Below are positions 8,648 through 17,972 of a stretch of 64,000 nt of DNA, piece by piece. Origin of the DNA: Methanomassiliicoccales archaeon LGM-DZ1 (GTDB lineage: Archaea > Thermoplasmatota > Thermoplasmata > Methanomassiliicoccales > Methanomethylophilaceae). The notes under the pieces were generated by a model. The model was not told the DNA's origin. It worked only from the letters and a program-made list of their open reading frames with translations, and made no database searches. The stretch covers positions 744,001-808,000 of the forward strand of contig CP115556.1 in assembly GCA_030168595.1 (NCBI GenBank). The letters are read 5' to 3'. Both the position numbers and the translations under genes were made by a program. How positions within the stretch are numbered: the stretch's first letter is position 1; every line of letters begins with the position of its first letter.

Positions 8648-9284
8648 AACGGCTGACGATTACCTCGAAGGGAAGAGAGCTGAGATCGCCGAGACCGACA
8701 GGGAGATCATAAAGCTCCTGAGGAAAAGGCTCGACATAGCCACCGACATCGGCCGCTACAAGGCCGAGAACGGCATGGAGGTCTACGATCCGAGCACCGC
8801 CCGCAAGGTCATAGACCGCTACCGCTACCTGGGAGCGGAGAACGGCATGGACCCGGACCGCTGCGAGGCCATCTGCCGCGCCATAATGGAAGAGTCCTGC
8901 GCCAACGAGGAGAGGGTGTCCGGCGCCCGGCAGGATGAGGCGCAGGATGAACAGCCGGAGGACACGCCGGACGACAACACTGCAGGCAGGAAAGCAGCGA
9001 TGGAATACCGGAACACCGGCATCATCCTGGCAGCTGTGCTCATCATAGCCTCGGCGGCCGTTTCCTTCATCGGCAGCGATGATGCGGCCAACGCCGCGAT
9101 AAAGTTCTGCCTTACGCTGCTGCCGATAGCCCTTGCGCTCTCAAGCTTCCTGCTGGCCTGGAAGGATGCGCCCGAGACCCGCGGAAGCGATGAGCTCAGG
9201 AGCCTCAGAAGGCGGACCTGGCTCTTCGGCGGGATATTCATCTTGTTCTCTGTGATCATGCTGGCCCTGTACGCGATGTACTGA
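8643..9284 (+). CDS. Chorismate mutase (AroQ class) with C-terminal membrane anchor; start unresolved
   Basis: The frame reads SETADDYLEGKRAEIAE, then TDREIIKLLRKRLDIATDIG and RYKAENGMEVYDPSTAR. This is an AroQ chorismate mutase fold that turns chorismate into prephenate. Between the in-frame stop at 8613 and the first ATG at 8775 there is no ATG, GTG or TTG, yet half the domain lies upstream of that ATG. The frame is +1 to aroC and meets it in a run of five Gs, so a fusion by indel or frameshift is likely. After the ~95-residue domain come an acidic linker and three hydrophobic segments (about residues 124-143, 152-174 and 192-212), so the enzyme is probably held at the membrane. Arginines matching E. 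coli R11 and R28 and lysine K39 can be placed, but the R51/E52 positions appear to be T and A. Confidence 0.75.
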   Translation, partial: SETADDYLEGKRAEIAETDREIIKLLRKRLDIATDIGRYKAENGMEVYDPSTARKVIDRYRYLGAENGMDPDRCEAICRAIMEESCANEERVSGARQDEAQDEQPEDTPDDNTAGRKAAMEYRNTGIILAAVLIIASAAVSFIGSDDAANAAIKFCLTLLPIALALSSFLLAWKDAPETRGSDELRSLRRRTWLFGGIFILFSVIMLALYAMY

Positions 9285-9423
9285 GGCCGCGAACAGTCCC
9301 GCGGACATATCGCGGGAAAAAAATAAGGTTCTATAACATTTCGTGTGGAATCGGGCAGAGGAGCAGGCTCATAATCGATCATGCGCATACGCACCTGTGT
9401 GCGCCAAAAGGAGCTGTAAGGCA

Positions 9424-9443
9424 CCTTCGCCGAAGGGCGAAGG
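9424..9443 (+). promoter_or_regulatory. Hairpin in ISL3 transposase leader
   Basis: CCTTCGCC and GGCGAAGG pair perfectly around GAAG, ten bases before the transposase ATG. Such a hairpin could block ribosomes on read-through transcripts and limit transposition. Confidence 0.4.
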
Positions 9444-9453
9444 ATGCGCCCCG

Positions 9454-10668
9454 ATGACATTGGAGCAGTCGATGAAATTCATCCTCGGGGTGGAGACCGA
9501 TCAGTGGAAAATAACGGCGATCCGGGGAGGAGTGGAGGATGACGTGAAGGTCACCCACATCGACATGGATTTCATCGGAGACCCCGGAATATGTCCGGAG
9601 TGCGGATGCAGACGTTCGATCCACGACGCCAGGGTCAGGGTATGGAGACATGCCAATCTGGACGATACCGTCTGCTACATCCATGCCGCGATACCGCGCT
9701 GCATGTGTCCCAAGTGCGGGAAGATAACCCAGGCGGACATACCCTGGGCGGATCAGCGCGTGAGCTATACGAAGAGGTTCATGGAGGCGGCCATCGAACA
9801 TATGGCACAGATGTCGCTTGCAGCGGCATCGAGGCTTCTCAAGGTGTCCTGGAAGGTGCTGGACGATATAGTCGGGGCCGTTGTCGACCGCCATCTCGAT
9901 TCCATGGACCTGTCCGGACTGAGGCGCATCCGTGTGGATGAGACGGCGGCGAAGAAGCACCATAAGTACATCACGGCAGTGACCGACGCCGATACCGGGG
10001 ATATCGTGTTCATAACCAAGGGGAAGGATTCCGATACCATCAGGGAATTCGCTGTCTGGCTCTGTGAACATGACGGCGACCCGCGGGCCATCGAACTGAT
10101 CGCCACGGACTTCGGCGATGCGTTCATCGCCGGCGCCAAAGAATATCTCCCCAACGCCGAGCCGGTCTACGACCCGTTCCATCTGGTCCAGATCGCCAAC
10201 AGGCATCTGGACCGCGACCGCGCATCGACGCAGATCAACGGCCAGAGGAGGAAATCCGTCCGTTACGCGCTGCTGAAGAACCCCGAGAACCTCCGTCCGG
10301 ATGAGATGCATGAGCTCATGGACATAACCAAGGACAACGAGCTTGTAGGTACATCCTATCAGATGAAGGAGTCCCTCAGGCAGGTGTTCGACTACTCATA
10401 CGAGCAGATCGATCTGGCACGTGCCCATCTGGTCAGATGGGCGCAGTGGGCCGCAGAGGAAGGATCCGCGGGTTTCAGAGCATTGGCCAAGACCGTGAAG
10501 AAGCATCTCGAAGGGATATTGAAGGCCATAGAGACCGGCATCAACAACGGCTACCAGGAATCCCTCAACGGCAGGGTGCAGCTGTCCAAGGGATTGGCGA
10601 GAGGTTACGGGAAGGAGATGCGTCTCGGAAGGATAGTGTTCTTCCGCGACAGCTGCAGGTCGTTATGA
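9454..10668 (+). CDS. ISL3-family transposase
   Basis: This 404-residue DDE transposase has the ISL3 order. An N-terminal zinc finger comes first (CPECGCRRS, then CMCPKCGK), followed by a helix-turn-helix region (SLAAASRLLKVSWKVLDDI). The catalytic core starts at RRIRVDETAAKKHHKY, with the second aspartate in IATDFGDAFIAG. The C-terminal part ends in the family motif with INNGYQESLNGR and ARGYGKEMRLG. The ATG at 9454 was chosen because the aligned family start is there; the upstream in-frame codons fall in the terminal repeat and leader. Confidence 0.93.
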   Translation: MTLEQSMKFILGVETDQWKITAIRGGVEDDVKVTHIDMDFIGDPGICPECGCRRSIHDARVRVWRHANLDDTVCYIHAAIPRCMCPKCGKITQADIPWADQRVSYTKRFMEAAIEHMAQMSLAAASRLLKVSWKVLDDIVGAVVDRHLDSMDLSGLRRIRVDETAAKKHHKYITAVTDADTGDIVFITKGKDSDTIREFAVWLCEHDGDPRAIELIATDFGDAFIAGAKEYLPNAEPVYDPFHLVQIANRHLDRDRASTQINGQRRKSVRYALLKNPENLRPDEMHELMDITKDNELVGTSYQMKESLRQVFDYSYEQIDLARAHLVRWAQWAAEEGSAGFRALAKTVKKHLEGILKAIETGINNGYQESLNGRVQLSKGLARGYGKEMRLGRIVFFRDSCRSL

Positions 10669-10710
10669 GCCTGCTCCTCTGCCCGATTCCACACGAAATG
10701 TTATAGAACC

Positions 10711-10752
10711 AAAAATAACGGCGGGGGAGAACCCCGCCGAAAAGATTTTTTT
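10711..10752 (-). terminator. Terminator of ilvD
   Basis: On the minus strand the stem CGGCGGGG/CCCCGCCG (10719-10726 with 10732-10739) is followed by TTATTTTT, which is the target duplicated by the ISL3 element. The A-run on the other side makes it potentially bidirectional. Confidence 0.65.
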
Positions 10753-12402
10753 TCAGTCTCCGAGGTAAGCGCCGCTCACTCCGTTGCTGACGAGCTTGCG
10801 GTACTTCTTCTGGACGCCGGTGACCGGCCTGTCCACGATCTTCACGGCTGCCAAGCGGGCCTTCATCTCCTCATCGGAGATGCGGGCGTTGAGCTTCCTG
10901 TTGGGAATGTCGATGTCGATGATGTCCCCGTCCCTCAGGGCGGCGATAGGGCCTTTCTCGTACGCCTCGGGCGATACGTGGCCGATCGCTCCTCCGCGGG
11001 TAGCGCCGGAGAACCTGCCGTCGGTGATGAGGGCAACGGACTCTCCCAGGCCCATTCCCTGGATGATGCTGGTGGGCGCGAGCATCTCGGGCATGCCGGG
11101 CGCTCCCTTGGGGCCCTCGTACCTGATGACGACACAGTCGCCAGCGACGATGCTGCCGGACTTGATGGCCTCGGTGGCGTCCTTCTCGGAGTCGAACACG
11201 CGGGCGCGTCCGGAGAAGACCATCATCTTGGGGCTGACGGCCGCCTGCTTGATGACGGATCCCAGCGGGGCGATGTTTCCCTTGAGGATGGCGATGCCTC
11301 CCTGCTTGTGGTACGGGTTGTCCAGGGGCCTCAGGACGTTGGCGTCCTTCACCTCGGCCGCATCGGCGATCTCCAGGATTGACCTGCCGTTGACGGTGGG
11401 CGCGTCCTCCAGGTGGTCCCTCAGCCTCTTGAGGATGGCAGGGACTCCGCCGGCGTTGTCCAGGTCGCGGATGTGGAATTCCCCGGCGGGCCTGAGGCTC
11501 GTTATGTGGGGGATCTCCCTGGAGATCCTGTCGAACTCGGAGAGGTCTACGGGGCATCCGAACTCCTTGGAGATGGCTGGGATGTGGAGGGCGGTGTTGG
11601 TGGAGCCTCCGATGGCCATGTCCACGCAGATGGCGTTGCGGAAGGAGTGGATGTTCACGATGTCGCGGGGTTTGATGCCCTTGCGGACCAGCTCGACGAT
11701 CTTCTTACCGGATTCCTTCGCGATCCTGAGCTTCTTCTCGTCCACGGCGAGGGAGGTCCCGCAGCCGGTGAGGGACATCCCGAGGGTCTCGGTGAGGCAG
11801 GCCATGGTGTTGGCGGTGAAGAGGCCGGAGCAGCTCCCAGGTCCGGGGCAGGCGGCGCACTCGACGGATTTCAGGTAATCTGCGCCCTCGGTGCCGACCT
11901 GCACCTGGCCGATCGCCTCGAAAACGGTCTGGAAATCCACGACGTTCCCTTTCAGGTTCCCGGCCTCCATGGCGCCGCCGGTGACAATCAGGGCGGGCAC
12001 GTTCATCCTCCCGGCGGCCATCAGCATGCCGGGGGTGACCTTGTCGCAGTTGGAGACGCCGACCCAGCCGTCGAGGGCATGGCCTTCGACCATGACCTCG
12101 CAGCAGTCGGAGATGACCTCGCGGGAGATCAGGGAGTACCTCATCCCCTTGTGGCCCATGGCGATGCCGTCGCAGACCGCGGGGGTCCCGAAGACGAACG
12201 GGACGCCTCCGGCCTCCCTGATTCCCTCCTTGACGGCCTCGACGATCTTGTTGAGATGTATGTGACCGGGGACGATCTCGTTCCAGGAATCGGCGATCCC
12301 TATGAACGGCTTATCGAAATCGGCATCTCCGAGCCCGTCGGCGCGGAGAAGGCTTCTGGCAGGGGCAGCATCGATGCCCTGCTTGATGACGTCGCTTCTC
12401 AT
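10753..12402 (-). CDS. ilvD: Dihydroxy-acid dehydratase
   Basis: This iron-sulfur enzyme dehydrates 2,3-dihydroxy-3-isovalerate and its homologue in valine and isoleucine synthesis. Family features are clear: [31 protein letters not shown], and [18 protein letters not shown], which together carry the cluster cysteines, then [12 protein letters not shown] and [19 protein letters not shown]. The start at 12402 ([19 protein letters not shown]) matches the family N-terminus; a longer frame upstream is not coding-like. The protein has 549 residues, a normal length. TATA-like AATTATTAATC lies about 30 bases upstream, so the gene has its own promoter. Confidence 0.95.
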   Translation of the reverse strand: MRSDVIKQGIDAAPARSLLRADGLGDADFDKPFIGIADSWNEIVPGHIHLNKIVEAVKEGIREAGGVPFVFGTPAVCDGIAMGHKGMRYSLISREVISDCCEVMVEGHALDGWVGVSNCDKVTPGMLMAAGRMNVPALIVTGGAMEAGNLKGNVVDFQTVFEAIGQVQVGTEGADYLKSVECAACPGPGSCSGLFTANTMACLTETLGMSLTGCGTSLAVDEKKLRIAKESGKKIVELVRKGIKPRDIVNIHSFRNAICVDMAIGGSTNTALHIPAISKEFGCPVDLSEFDRISREIPHITSLRPAGEFHIRDLDNAGGVPAILKRLRDHLEDAPTVNGRSILEIADAAEVKDANVLRPLDNPYHKQGGIAILKGNIAPLGSVIKQAAVSPKMMVFSGRARVFDSEKDATEAIKSGSIVAGDCVVIRYEGPKGAPGMPEMLAPTSIIQGMGLGESVALITDGRFSGATRGGAIGHVSPEAYEKGPIAALRDGDIIDIDIPNRKLNARISDEEMKARLAAVKIVDRPVTGVQKKYRKLVSNGVSGAYLGD

Positions 12403-12462
12403 GGTATCAGTGCGGCCTCTATGGCAACATCGATTAATAATTGACGTTGCACAGAAGCGATG

Positions 12463-12535
12463 ATAAAAAAGAAGGCTGTCGCCTTTCGGCGGCAACCCGT
12501 CCGGAGTCCATCAGGGGGCAGAAGCCCCTATGGAA
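12463..12535 (-). terminator. Terminator region after the str operon
   Basis: Downstream of S10 on the minus strand are a small GGGGC/GCCCC hairpin and then a larger GTCGCC/GGCGAC hairpin followed by CTTCTTTTTTAT. Confidence 0.55.
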
Positions 12536-12561
12536 AGGAAATGAATGGTTTTTAAGGGATT

Positions 12562-12876
12562 TCAGGCGCCGCGGAGAACGATCTCGATGTTGACGCCATC
12601 GGGAACCTGGATCCTCATGAGCTGCCTGAGAACGCGGTCATTCGCATCGAGGTCGATGAGCCTCTTGTGGATGCGCATTTCCCACCTGTCGTAGGTTTCG
12701 CTGCCCTCTCCGTCGGGAGACTTCCTGCAGGGGATCCTGAGCTTCTTGGTCGGCAGGGGAACAGGGCCGCGGATGGCCACTCCGGTCCTCTGGGAGATGC
12801 CCTTGATCTGGTTGCAGACAGAGTCGACCATAGCAGGGTCGGTGCCGCTGAGAGAGATTCTGGCACGCTGGGACAT
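12562..12876 (-). CDS. rps10: 30S ribosomal protein uS10
   Basis: The 104-residue protein matches archaeal uS10: [57 protein letters not shown]. It closes the str operon, 57 bases after tuf. A GTG four codons upstream is possible, but AAGGTG sits nine bases before the ATG at 12876 and decides for that start. Confidence 0.95.
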   Translation of the reverse strand: MSQRARISLSGTDPAMVDSVCNQIKGISQRTGVAIRGPVPLPTKKLRIPCRKSPDGEGSETYDRWEMRIHKRLIDLDANDRVLRQLMRIQVPDGVNIEIVLRGA

Positions 12877-12933
12877 GGTATATTGCACCTTGGGGTTTGG
12901 GATTCGGGGAGGAAACCCTCCCCAAATCCGGAA

Positions 12934-14199
12934 TCAAGCCTTCTCGACGGAGATGCAGACTCCGGCGGCGACGGTCTGTCCCATGTCACGGATCGCGAAC
13001 CTGCCCAGAGGCGGGAACTCCTTGACGGGCTCCACGACGAGGGGCTTGGTGGGGACGATCTTGACGAAGGCGATGTCACCGTTCTTGATGTAGTCAGGGT
13101 GGTCGGCCTTGTGGGCTCCGGAGTGGGGGTCCACGGTGTACATGAGCTCCTCGAACTTGCACGCGACCTGAGCGGTGTGGCAGTGGAAGACGGGGGTGTA
13201 TCCGACGGTGATGACCGAGGGGTGGTTCAGCACGACGACCTGAGCGATGAAGCTCTTGGCGACGGACGGAGGGTTGTCGACGGGTCCGGCGACGTCTCCC
13301 CTCTTGATGTCGTTCTTGGCAACACCGCGGACGTTGAATCCGACGTTGTCTCCGGGGACGGCCTGGGGCAGGGACTCGTGGTGCTCCTCGATGGACTTGA
13401 CCTCTCCCTTGACGTTGGAGGGCTCGAAGATGACGGTGGTGTTGGGCTTCAGGATTCCGGTCTCGACACGGCCGACGGGGACGGTTCCGACACCGGTGAT
13501 GGTGTAGACATCCTGGACGGGCAGCCTGAGGGGCTTCTCGGTGTGCTTCTCGGGGACCTTGAGGTCGTCGAGGGCCTGGAAGAGGGTCTTGCCCTTGTAC
13601 CAGGGGGTGTTGGCCGAGAGGGTCTTCACGTTGTCGCCGTAGTAGGCGGACACAGGGATGAAGGGAACGGTCTCGGGCTTGACACCGACAATCTTGAAGA
13701 GCTTGGACATGGCCTCGACGGTCTTGTCGTAGGCGGCCTTGTCGTACTTGACGGCGTCCATCTTGTTGACGGCGACGATGATCTGCCTGATTCCGAGGGT
13801 GGTGGCCAGGAAGACGTGCTCCTTGGTCTGGGCCTGAGGTCCCTCGACAGCAGAGCAGGTGATGATGGCCGCGTCCGCCTGGGAGGTTCCGGTGATCATG
13901 TTCTTGACGAAGTCACGGTGTCCGGGGGCGTCGATGACGGTGAAGTAGTACTTGTCGGTGTAGAACTTCTTGTGGGCCACATCGATAGTGACACCCCTCT
14001 CCCTCTCTTCCTTGAGACCGTCCATGATCCAAGCGAAGTAGAAGGTTCCCTTTCCTTTCTCCTCAGCCTCTTTCTTGTATTTCTCAACGAGGTGAGGGTC
14101 GATGGCACCGGCCTCGAGGAGGATCCTCCCGGTGAGGGTGGACTTTCCGTGGTCGACATGCCCGATGATGACTAGGTTCATGTGCTCCTTTTCTGCCAT
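12934..14199 (-). CDS. tuf: Elongation factor 1-alpha (aEF1A)
   Basis: This GTPase brings aminoacyl-tRNA to the ribosome. GTPase motifs are all present: GHVDHGKST near residue 13, DAPGHRDF, and NKMDAVKYD. The protein has 421 residues with the archaeal insertions ([17 protein letters not shown]). GGAGAC precedes the ATG by 6 bases. A likely internal promoter (TTAATATAA) lies in the 98-base gap after fusA, so tuf may also be transcribed separately at a high level. Confidence 0.97.
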   Translation of the reverse strand: MAEKEHMNLVIIGHVDHGKSTLTGRILLEAGAIDPHLVEKYKKEAEEKGKGTFYFAWIMDGLKEERERGVTIDVAHKKFYTDKYYFTVIDAPGHRDFVKNMITGTSQADAAIITCSAVEGPQAQTKEHVFLATTLGIRQIIVAVNKMDAVKYDKAAYDKTVEAMSKLFKIVGVKPETVPFIPVSAYYGDNVKTLSANTPWYKGKTLFQALDDLKVPEKHTEKPLRLPVQDVYTITGVGTVPVGRVETGILKPNTTVIFEPSNVKGEVKSIEEHHESLPQAVPGDNVGFNVRGVAKNDIKRGDVAGPVDNPPSVAKSFIAQVVVLNHPSVITVGYTPVFHCHTAQVACKFEELMYTVDPHSGAHKADHPDYIKNGDIAFVKIVPTKPLVVEPVKEFPPLGRFAIRDMGQTVAAGVCISVEKA

Positions 14200-14251
14200 T
14201 TCAATGTCTCCTTTCCAAACCCAGATAGGGTTACTTTTTGGTCGATAAGGC

Positions 14252-14268
14252 TGTTTATATTAAAAGGT
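14252..14268 (-). promoter_or_regulatory. Internal promoter for tuf
   Basis: On the minus strand TTTTAATATAAACAG lies ~55 bases before the tuf ATG, in an otherwise GC-rich operon. It is followed at the usual distance by TTATCGACC. Confidence 0.5.
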
Positions 14269-14297
14269 TTAGACCGAAGGACTCGGTCCGGGCCCGT

Positions 14298-16508
14298 TCA
14301 GAGCCCGGAGTAGTACTTCGCGTCGTAAGGCTCCGCGCTCAGGCCCTTCCTGGTCCTGATCTCGGTGACGACCTTGGACTGCAGGTCGGGGAACATCTCC
14401 TCGAACCCGGCGTTCTCGGTCGACCAGAGAGCGCGGCCCTGGGTGGCGCCCCTGATGTCGGAGGTGAACCCGAACATGTCGGAAACGGGGCACTTGGCGC
14501 TGATCGTCGAGTCGGATCCGTCCTGGCCCATCTCGAGGATGGTACCGCGGCGCTGGGTGATCATGCTGATGACCGCTCCGGTGTAGTCGGGGGGCACGCT
14601 GATGAAGACGTGCTGCATGGGCTCGAGCAGGACGCGGCCGGCCTCGCACATCGCACCGTAGATACCGTCCCTGACGGCGGGGATGATCTGAGCGGGTCCC
14701 CTGTGGATGGTATCCTCGTGGAGCTTGGCGTCGATGAGGACGACCTTCAGCCCGGAGCACTTCTCCGCGGCGAGGGGTCCCTTGGACATGGCCTCGTCGA
14801 ACGCGTCGGCGACGAGCTCCATGGTCTCGTTCAGGTACTGGATACCCTTGGTGGCGTCGATCAGCACGTTGTCGAACTTGAACTTCACGATGCCCTTGGC
14901 CTGGATGGGGTCGGACATGCCGAGGTCCATGACCTGCTTGGCGAGCGCCTTGGGGTCCTTGATCTTCGCGTCGGGGTCGATGTCGCCCTTGTGGATGGCG
15001 TCGCAGACTCCCTTCTCCAGCTTGGAGACGACGAAGGTGAACTTGTTGTGCTTGTTGGGCGACCTGCCCTCGAAGCCCTGGGGGTTCGTGCCCTTGACGC
15101 ACTCCCTGTACACCACGATGGGCGGGGAGACGACGATGGGGACGCCCTGCTCGTTCTGGATCCTGTAGACGGTGATCTCCAGGTGGAGCTCTCCCATACC
15201 GGCGATGAGGTGCTCTCCGGTCTCCTGGTTGATCTCGATGGCCAGGGACGGGTCGGCCTTACCGATGGTCCTGAGGACCTCGACCAGCTTGGGCAGGTCC
15301 TTGGTGTCCTTGGCCTCGATGGCCTCGGTGACGACAGGCTCGGAGTAGTGGGCCATCTTCTCGAAGGGGGTGATGTCCTGCAGGCTGGACACAGTGGAAC
15401 CGGCGATGGCGTCCTTGAGCCCGGTGACCGCGACGATGTTCCCCGCCATGGCGTCCTCGATGGGGATCCTGTCGGCACCGACCATCAGGGCGACGGTCTG
15501 CACGCGCTGGGGCGCGGGCTGGCCGGCGACGTAGAGGGTCTGGCCTTTCAGGATGGTCCCGGAGAACAGCCTTCCGACGGCGACCTCCCCGGCATGCTTG
15601 TCCATGATGATCTTGGTGACCATGAAGACGACATCTCCGGAAGCATCGCAGTTGAGGAGCTCCTTCCCGACCTTGGACTCGAGGTCCCCTTTCCAGATGA
15701 TGGGGATACGGATCTTCTGGGCGAGGGTCGGGGGCTGGATGTGCTCGATGGCCATCTGCAGGGCGACCTCGTGCAGGGGGATCTTCTTCGCGAGCTCTTT
15801 CTGGCCGCCTTCCTTGTTGCAGTAGTCGAAGATGTCCGAGAAGGTGATCCCGGTCTTCTTCATGTACGGGGCGGAGATGGCCCAGTTGTTGTACGCGGAC
15901 CCGAACGCGACGGTGCCGTCCTGGATGCTGACCTGCCACTCCTTGTTGAGGGGGGCCGGGAGGTTCGCCTTGATCTTCTCGTTGAAGGTGGCGATGAGCT
16001 TGGAGAACCTCTGGATCATCATGTCCTTGGTGACCTGCTGCTCAACGATCATCCTGTCCACCTTGTTGATGAACAGCATGGGCCTGACCCTCTCTTTGAG
16101 GGCCTGCCTGATGACGGTCTCGGTCTGGGGCATGATGCCCTCGACCGCGCAGCAGAGGATGTAGACACCGTCGAGGGCCCTCATGGCCCTGGTGACATCT
16201 CCTCCGAAGTCCACGTGGCCGGGGGTGTCGATCAGGTTGATGAGATAGGACTTGCCGTTGTAGTGGTGGACCATCGATGCCGATGCGGCGTTGATGGTGA
16301 TACCCCTGGCTGCCTCCTGCTCATCGTAATCGAGGACACGCTGCTTTCCTGCGAGGTCCTCGGACATCATACCGGCACCCGCGATGAGGTTGTCGGAGAA
16401 GGTGGTCTTGCCGTGGTCGATATGCGCTGCGGTCCCCAGGTTCCTGACGAACTCGGGGGTCTTCATGATGGTCGTCGCATACTTGATATTCTCTTCTTTA
16501 CGTCCCAT
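14298..16508 (-). CDS. fusA: Elongation factor 2
   Basis: aEF2 is the GTPase that drives ribosome translocation. Motifs: AHIDHGKTTFSDN near residue 28, IDTPGHVDFGGD, and FINKVDRMI. Domain IV carries AKLHEDTIHRGPAQ near residue 600; the histidine before RG is the diphthamide site, and a diphthine-ammonia ligase is encoded at 59.5 kb. The chosen ATG follows GGTG at a normal distance; a GTG two codons earlier is the alternative. The protein has 736 residues, full length. It sits third in the S12-S7-EF2-EF1A-S10 operon. Confidence 0.97.
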   Translation of the reverse strand: MGRKEENIKYATTIMKTPEFVRNLGTAAHIDHGKTTFSDNLIAGAGMMSEDLAGKQRVLDYDEQEAARGITINAASASMVHHYNGKSYLINLIDTPGHVDFGGDVTRAMRALDGVYILCCAVEGIMPQTETVIRQALKERVRPMLFINKVDRMIVEQQVTKDMMIQRFSKLIATFNEKIKANLPAPLNKEWQVSIQDGTVAFGSAYNNWAISAPYMKKTGITFSDIFDYCNKEGGQKELAKKIPLHEVALQMAIEHIQPPTLAQKIRIPIIWKGDLESKVGKELLNCDASGDVVFMVTKIIMDKHAGEVAVGRLFSGTILKGQTLYVAGQPAPQRVQTVALMVGADRIPIEDAMAGNIVAVTGLKDAIAGSTVSSLQDITPFEKMAHYSEPVVTEAIEAKDTKDLPKLVEVLRTIGKADPSLAIEINQETGEHLIAGMGELHLEITVYRIQNEQGVPIVVSPPIVVYRECVKGTNPQGFEGRSPNKHNKFTFVVSKLEKGVCDAIHKGDIDPDAKIKDPKALAKQVMDLGMSDPIQAKGIVKFKFDNVLIDATKGIQYLNETMELVADAFDEAMSKGPLAAEKCSGLKVVLIDAKLHEDTIHRGPAQIIPAVRDGIYGAMCEAGRVLLEPMQHVFISVPPDYTGAVISMITQRRGTILEMGQDGSDSTISAKCPVSDMFGFTSDIRGATQGRALWSTENAGFEEMFPDLQSKVVTEIRTRKGLSAEPYDAKYYSGL

Positions 16509-16553
16509 TCTCACACCTGATTAATCGTGTTGTTGTGCAGTTGCTCGGAGCGC

Positions 16554-17198
16554 TCATCTGGCAGACTGTGCCACGCGCTCGGATTCCTCTTTCTTAGCTA
16601 CGGCGAACGAGGTCATGTCCCCGCGGGAGGCGAGCATGAGCTCGTCGGCAAGGCAGTCCTCGATGGATTTCTTGTTCTTCGCGGAGGCAGCGACGACTCC
16701 GGTCGCGATGTTCCTCAGCGCGATGTCGAGCCTCCTCTGGGGGGAGATGTCGACGGCCTTGGGCACAGAGATGCCTCCGAACTGCAGCCTGGTGACCTCC
16801 TCGCGGGGGGCGGCGTTCTCGATGGCCTCGACGAGGACCTGGACGGGGTTCTTCTTGGCCTTCTTCTCGATGATCTCGAAGGCATCCTCGACCGCCTTGT
16901 ACGCCTTCATCTTCTTCCCGGTGTACTTCTCGGTCCTCATGATGTTGTTGATGAGCCTCTCGACGATGCTCAGCTTGGACTTGCCGAACCACATGTTGGC
17001 GTGCTTGCCTCCGGAGTGGGGGACGGCGGTCGAGTTGAGGTCGATGTACTTCGCGAGGCCGGCATCGCTGATGACGATCTCGGAGGTGTCGTATTTGCCG
17101 AACACGGGCGCGTGGGGCGCCGAGGGCTTCTGCTGCTCTTCGACAGGGACCTCAGCGGCCGCCTGCTGCTCCTGAACCTGGACTTCTTCATCTGCCAT
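16554..17198 (-). CDS. rps7: 30S ribosomal protein uS7
   Basis: The core is clear archaeal uS7 ([47 protein letters not shown]). The first ~35 residues form a Glu/Gln/Ala-rich tail not found in short homologues. GAGGTG upstream of the ATG at 17198 fixes the start. S12 ends 11 bases upstream, so the two are cotranscribed. Confidence 0.95.
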   Translation of the reverse strand: MADEEVQVQEQQAAAEVPVEEQQKPSAPHAPVFGKYDTSEIVISDAGLAKYIDLNSTAVPHSGGKHANMWFGKSKLSIVERLINNIMRTEKYTGKKMKAYKAVEDAFEIIEKKAKKNPVQVLVEAIENAAPREEVTRLQFGGISVPKAVDISPQRRLDIALRNIATGVVAASAKNKKSIEDCLADELMLASRGDMTSFAVAKKEESERVAQSAR

Positions 17199-17209
17199 GA
17201 TAGCACCTC

Positions 17210-17638
17210 TCATCTGGTGGGCTTCTGGACCCTGCCCCTGACCATCTCGTCCAGGGAGACGTTGTTGACCTTGATGACCTTGTAACGGACCCCGGGAATA
17301 TCTCCGTAGGACCTTCCCATCCTTCCGCCGATACCCTCGACGAGGACCTCATCGTGCTCGTCGATGAAGTTGATGGCGCCGTCGCCGACCGCGAAAGCGG
17401 TGATCTGGCGTCCGTTCTTGATGAGCTGGACCTTGACGCACTTCCTGATGGCGGAGTTGGGCTGCTTGGCCTCGATACCGACCTTCTCCAGGACGATGCC
17501 GCGTCCCTGGGCGGAGCCCTCGAGCGGGTCCGATTTCTCCCTGAGCTTGAGCACCCTCTTCTTGTATCCCCTGTCGAGCCAGCGGAACTTCTGCCTGTCT
17601 GCCTGCATTTTCCTTGCAGTGAATAGACCGTTTCCCAT
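17210..17638 (-). CDS. rps12: 30S ribosomal protein uS12
   Basis: This first gene of the str operon encodes a decoding-site protein of 142 residues. It has the conserved [19 protein letters not shown] and [18 protein letters not shown] segments. In many archaea the operon starts further upstream with RNA polymerase genes, L30e and NusA. Here it starts at S12 with its own promoter and a leader of about 90 bases. Confidence 0.97.
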   Translation of the reverse strand: MGNGLFTARKMQADRQKFRWLDRGYKKRVLKLREKSDPLEGSAQGRGIVLEKVGIEAKQPNSAIRKCVKVQLIKNGRQITAFAVGDGAINFIDEHDEVLVEGIGGRMGRSYGDIPGVRYKVIKVNNVSLDEMVRGRVQKPTR

Positions 17639-17728
17639 AGTTGTTCACCAAACTTCGTTTTTCGCTCTGAGAGCGTGATGCCCCGTGCGTGAAAACAACT
17701 GTTTTCGATACGCGTGGCTAATCTGAGC

Positions 17729-17760
17729 GTCGCTATTAGTAGATTATATTTAATGGCTTG
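17729..17760 (-). promoter_or_regulatory. Promoter of the str operon
   Basis: Minus strand: TTAAATAT, nine bases, then ATAGCGAC. The same TATA-N9-ATAGC arrangement occurs before eS8 and eL42. Confidence 0.65.
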
Positions 17761-17972
17761 CAACCCAGGGGGCCCCTGCGGATGCTCCCGGCGGGAAAGC
17801 GCCCCGCCGGGCCCCGGAGCGCCGGACCGGGGATGACGGCTCCGGACGGGCCTGCGGCCGCTATGCCGCCATCGGCACGTCCTCAGGCTGAACAAACGGA
17901 CAGCGGTTCGCCTTATCCTCAGACAAACGTTTAATAATAATCCCCGCGGTGGGAGTTTCCCGTTGATTTGAG
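17761..17972 (+). promoter_or_regulatory. Intergenic region with pyrG promoter
   Basis: This divergent gap holds a GC-rich, hairpin-prone stretch (about 17770-17870) with no convincing gene. Near the pyrG end there is a TATA-like GTTTAATAATAAT at about 17928-17940, some 35 bases before the ATG. I see nothing else in it. Confidence 0.5.

Larger units (their letters stand above)
9327..10710 (+). mobile_element. Complete ISL3-family insertion sequence
   Basis: The 1,384-bp element is bounded by perfect 48-bp inverted repeats (9327-9374 and 10663-10710, outer ends GGTTCTATAACATTTCGTGT). Both sides are flanked by the 8-bp direct repeat AAAAATAA (9319-9326 and 10711-10718), the target duplication length typical of ISL3. 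It encodes one transposase whose stop codon lies inside the right repeat. The insertion cut the T-rich tail of the ilvD terminator. Perfect ends and target repeats suggest a recent, probably still mobile copy. Confidence 0.95.

Noticed and set aside
14238-16520. A 760-codon plus-strand frame opposite fusA
   Set aside because: Same antisense artefact; the minus strand encodes a textbook EF-2.
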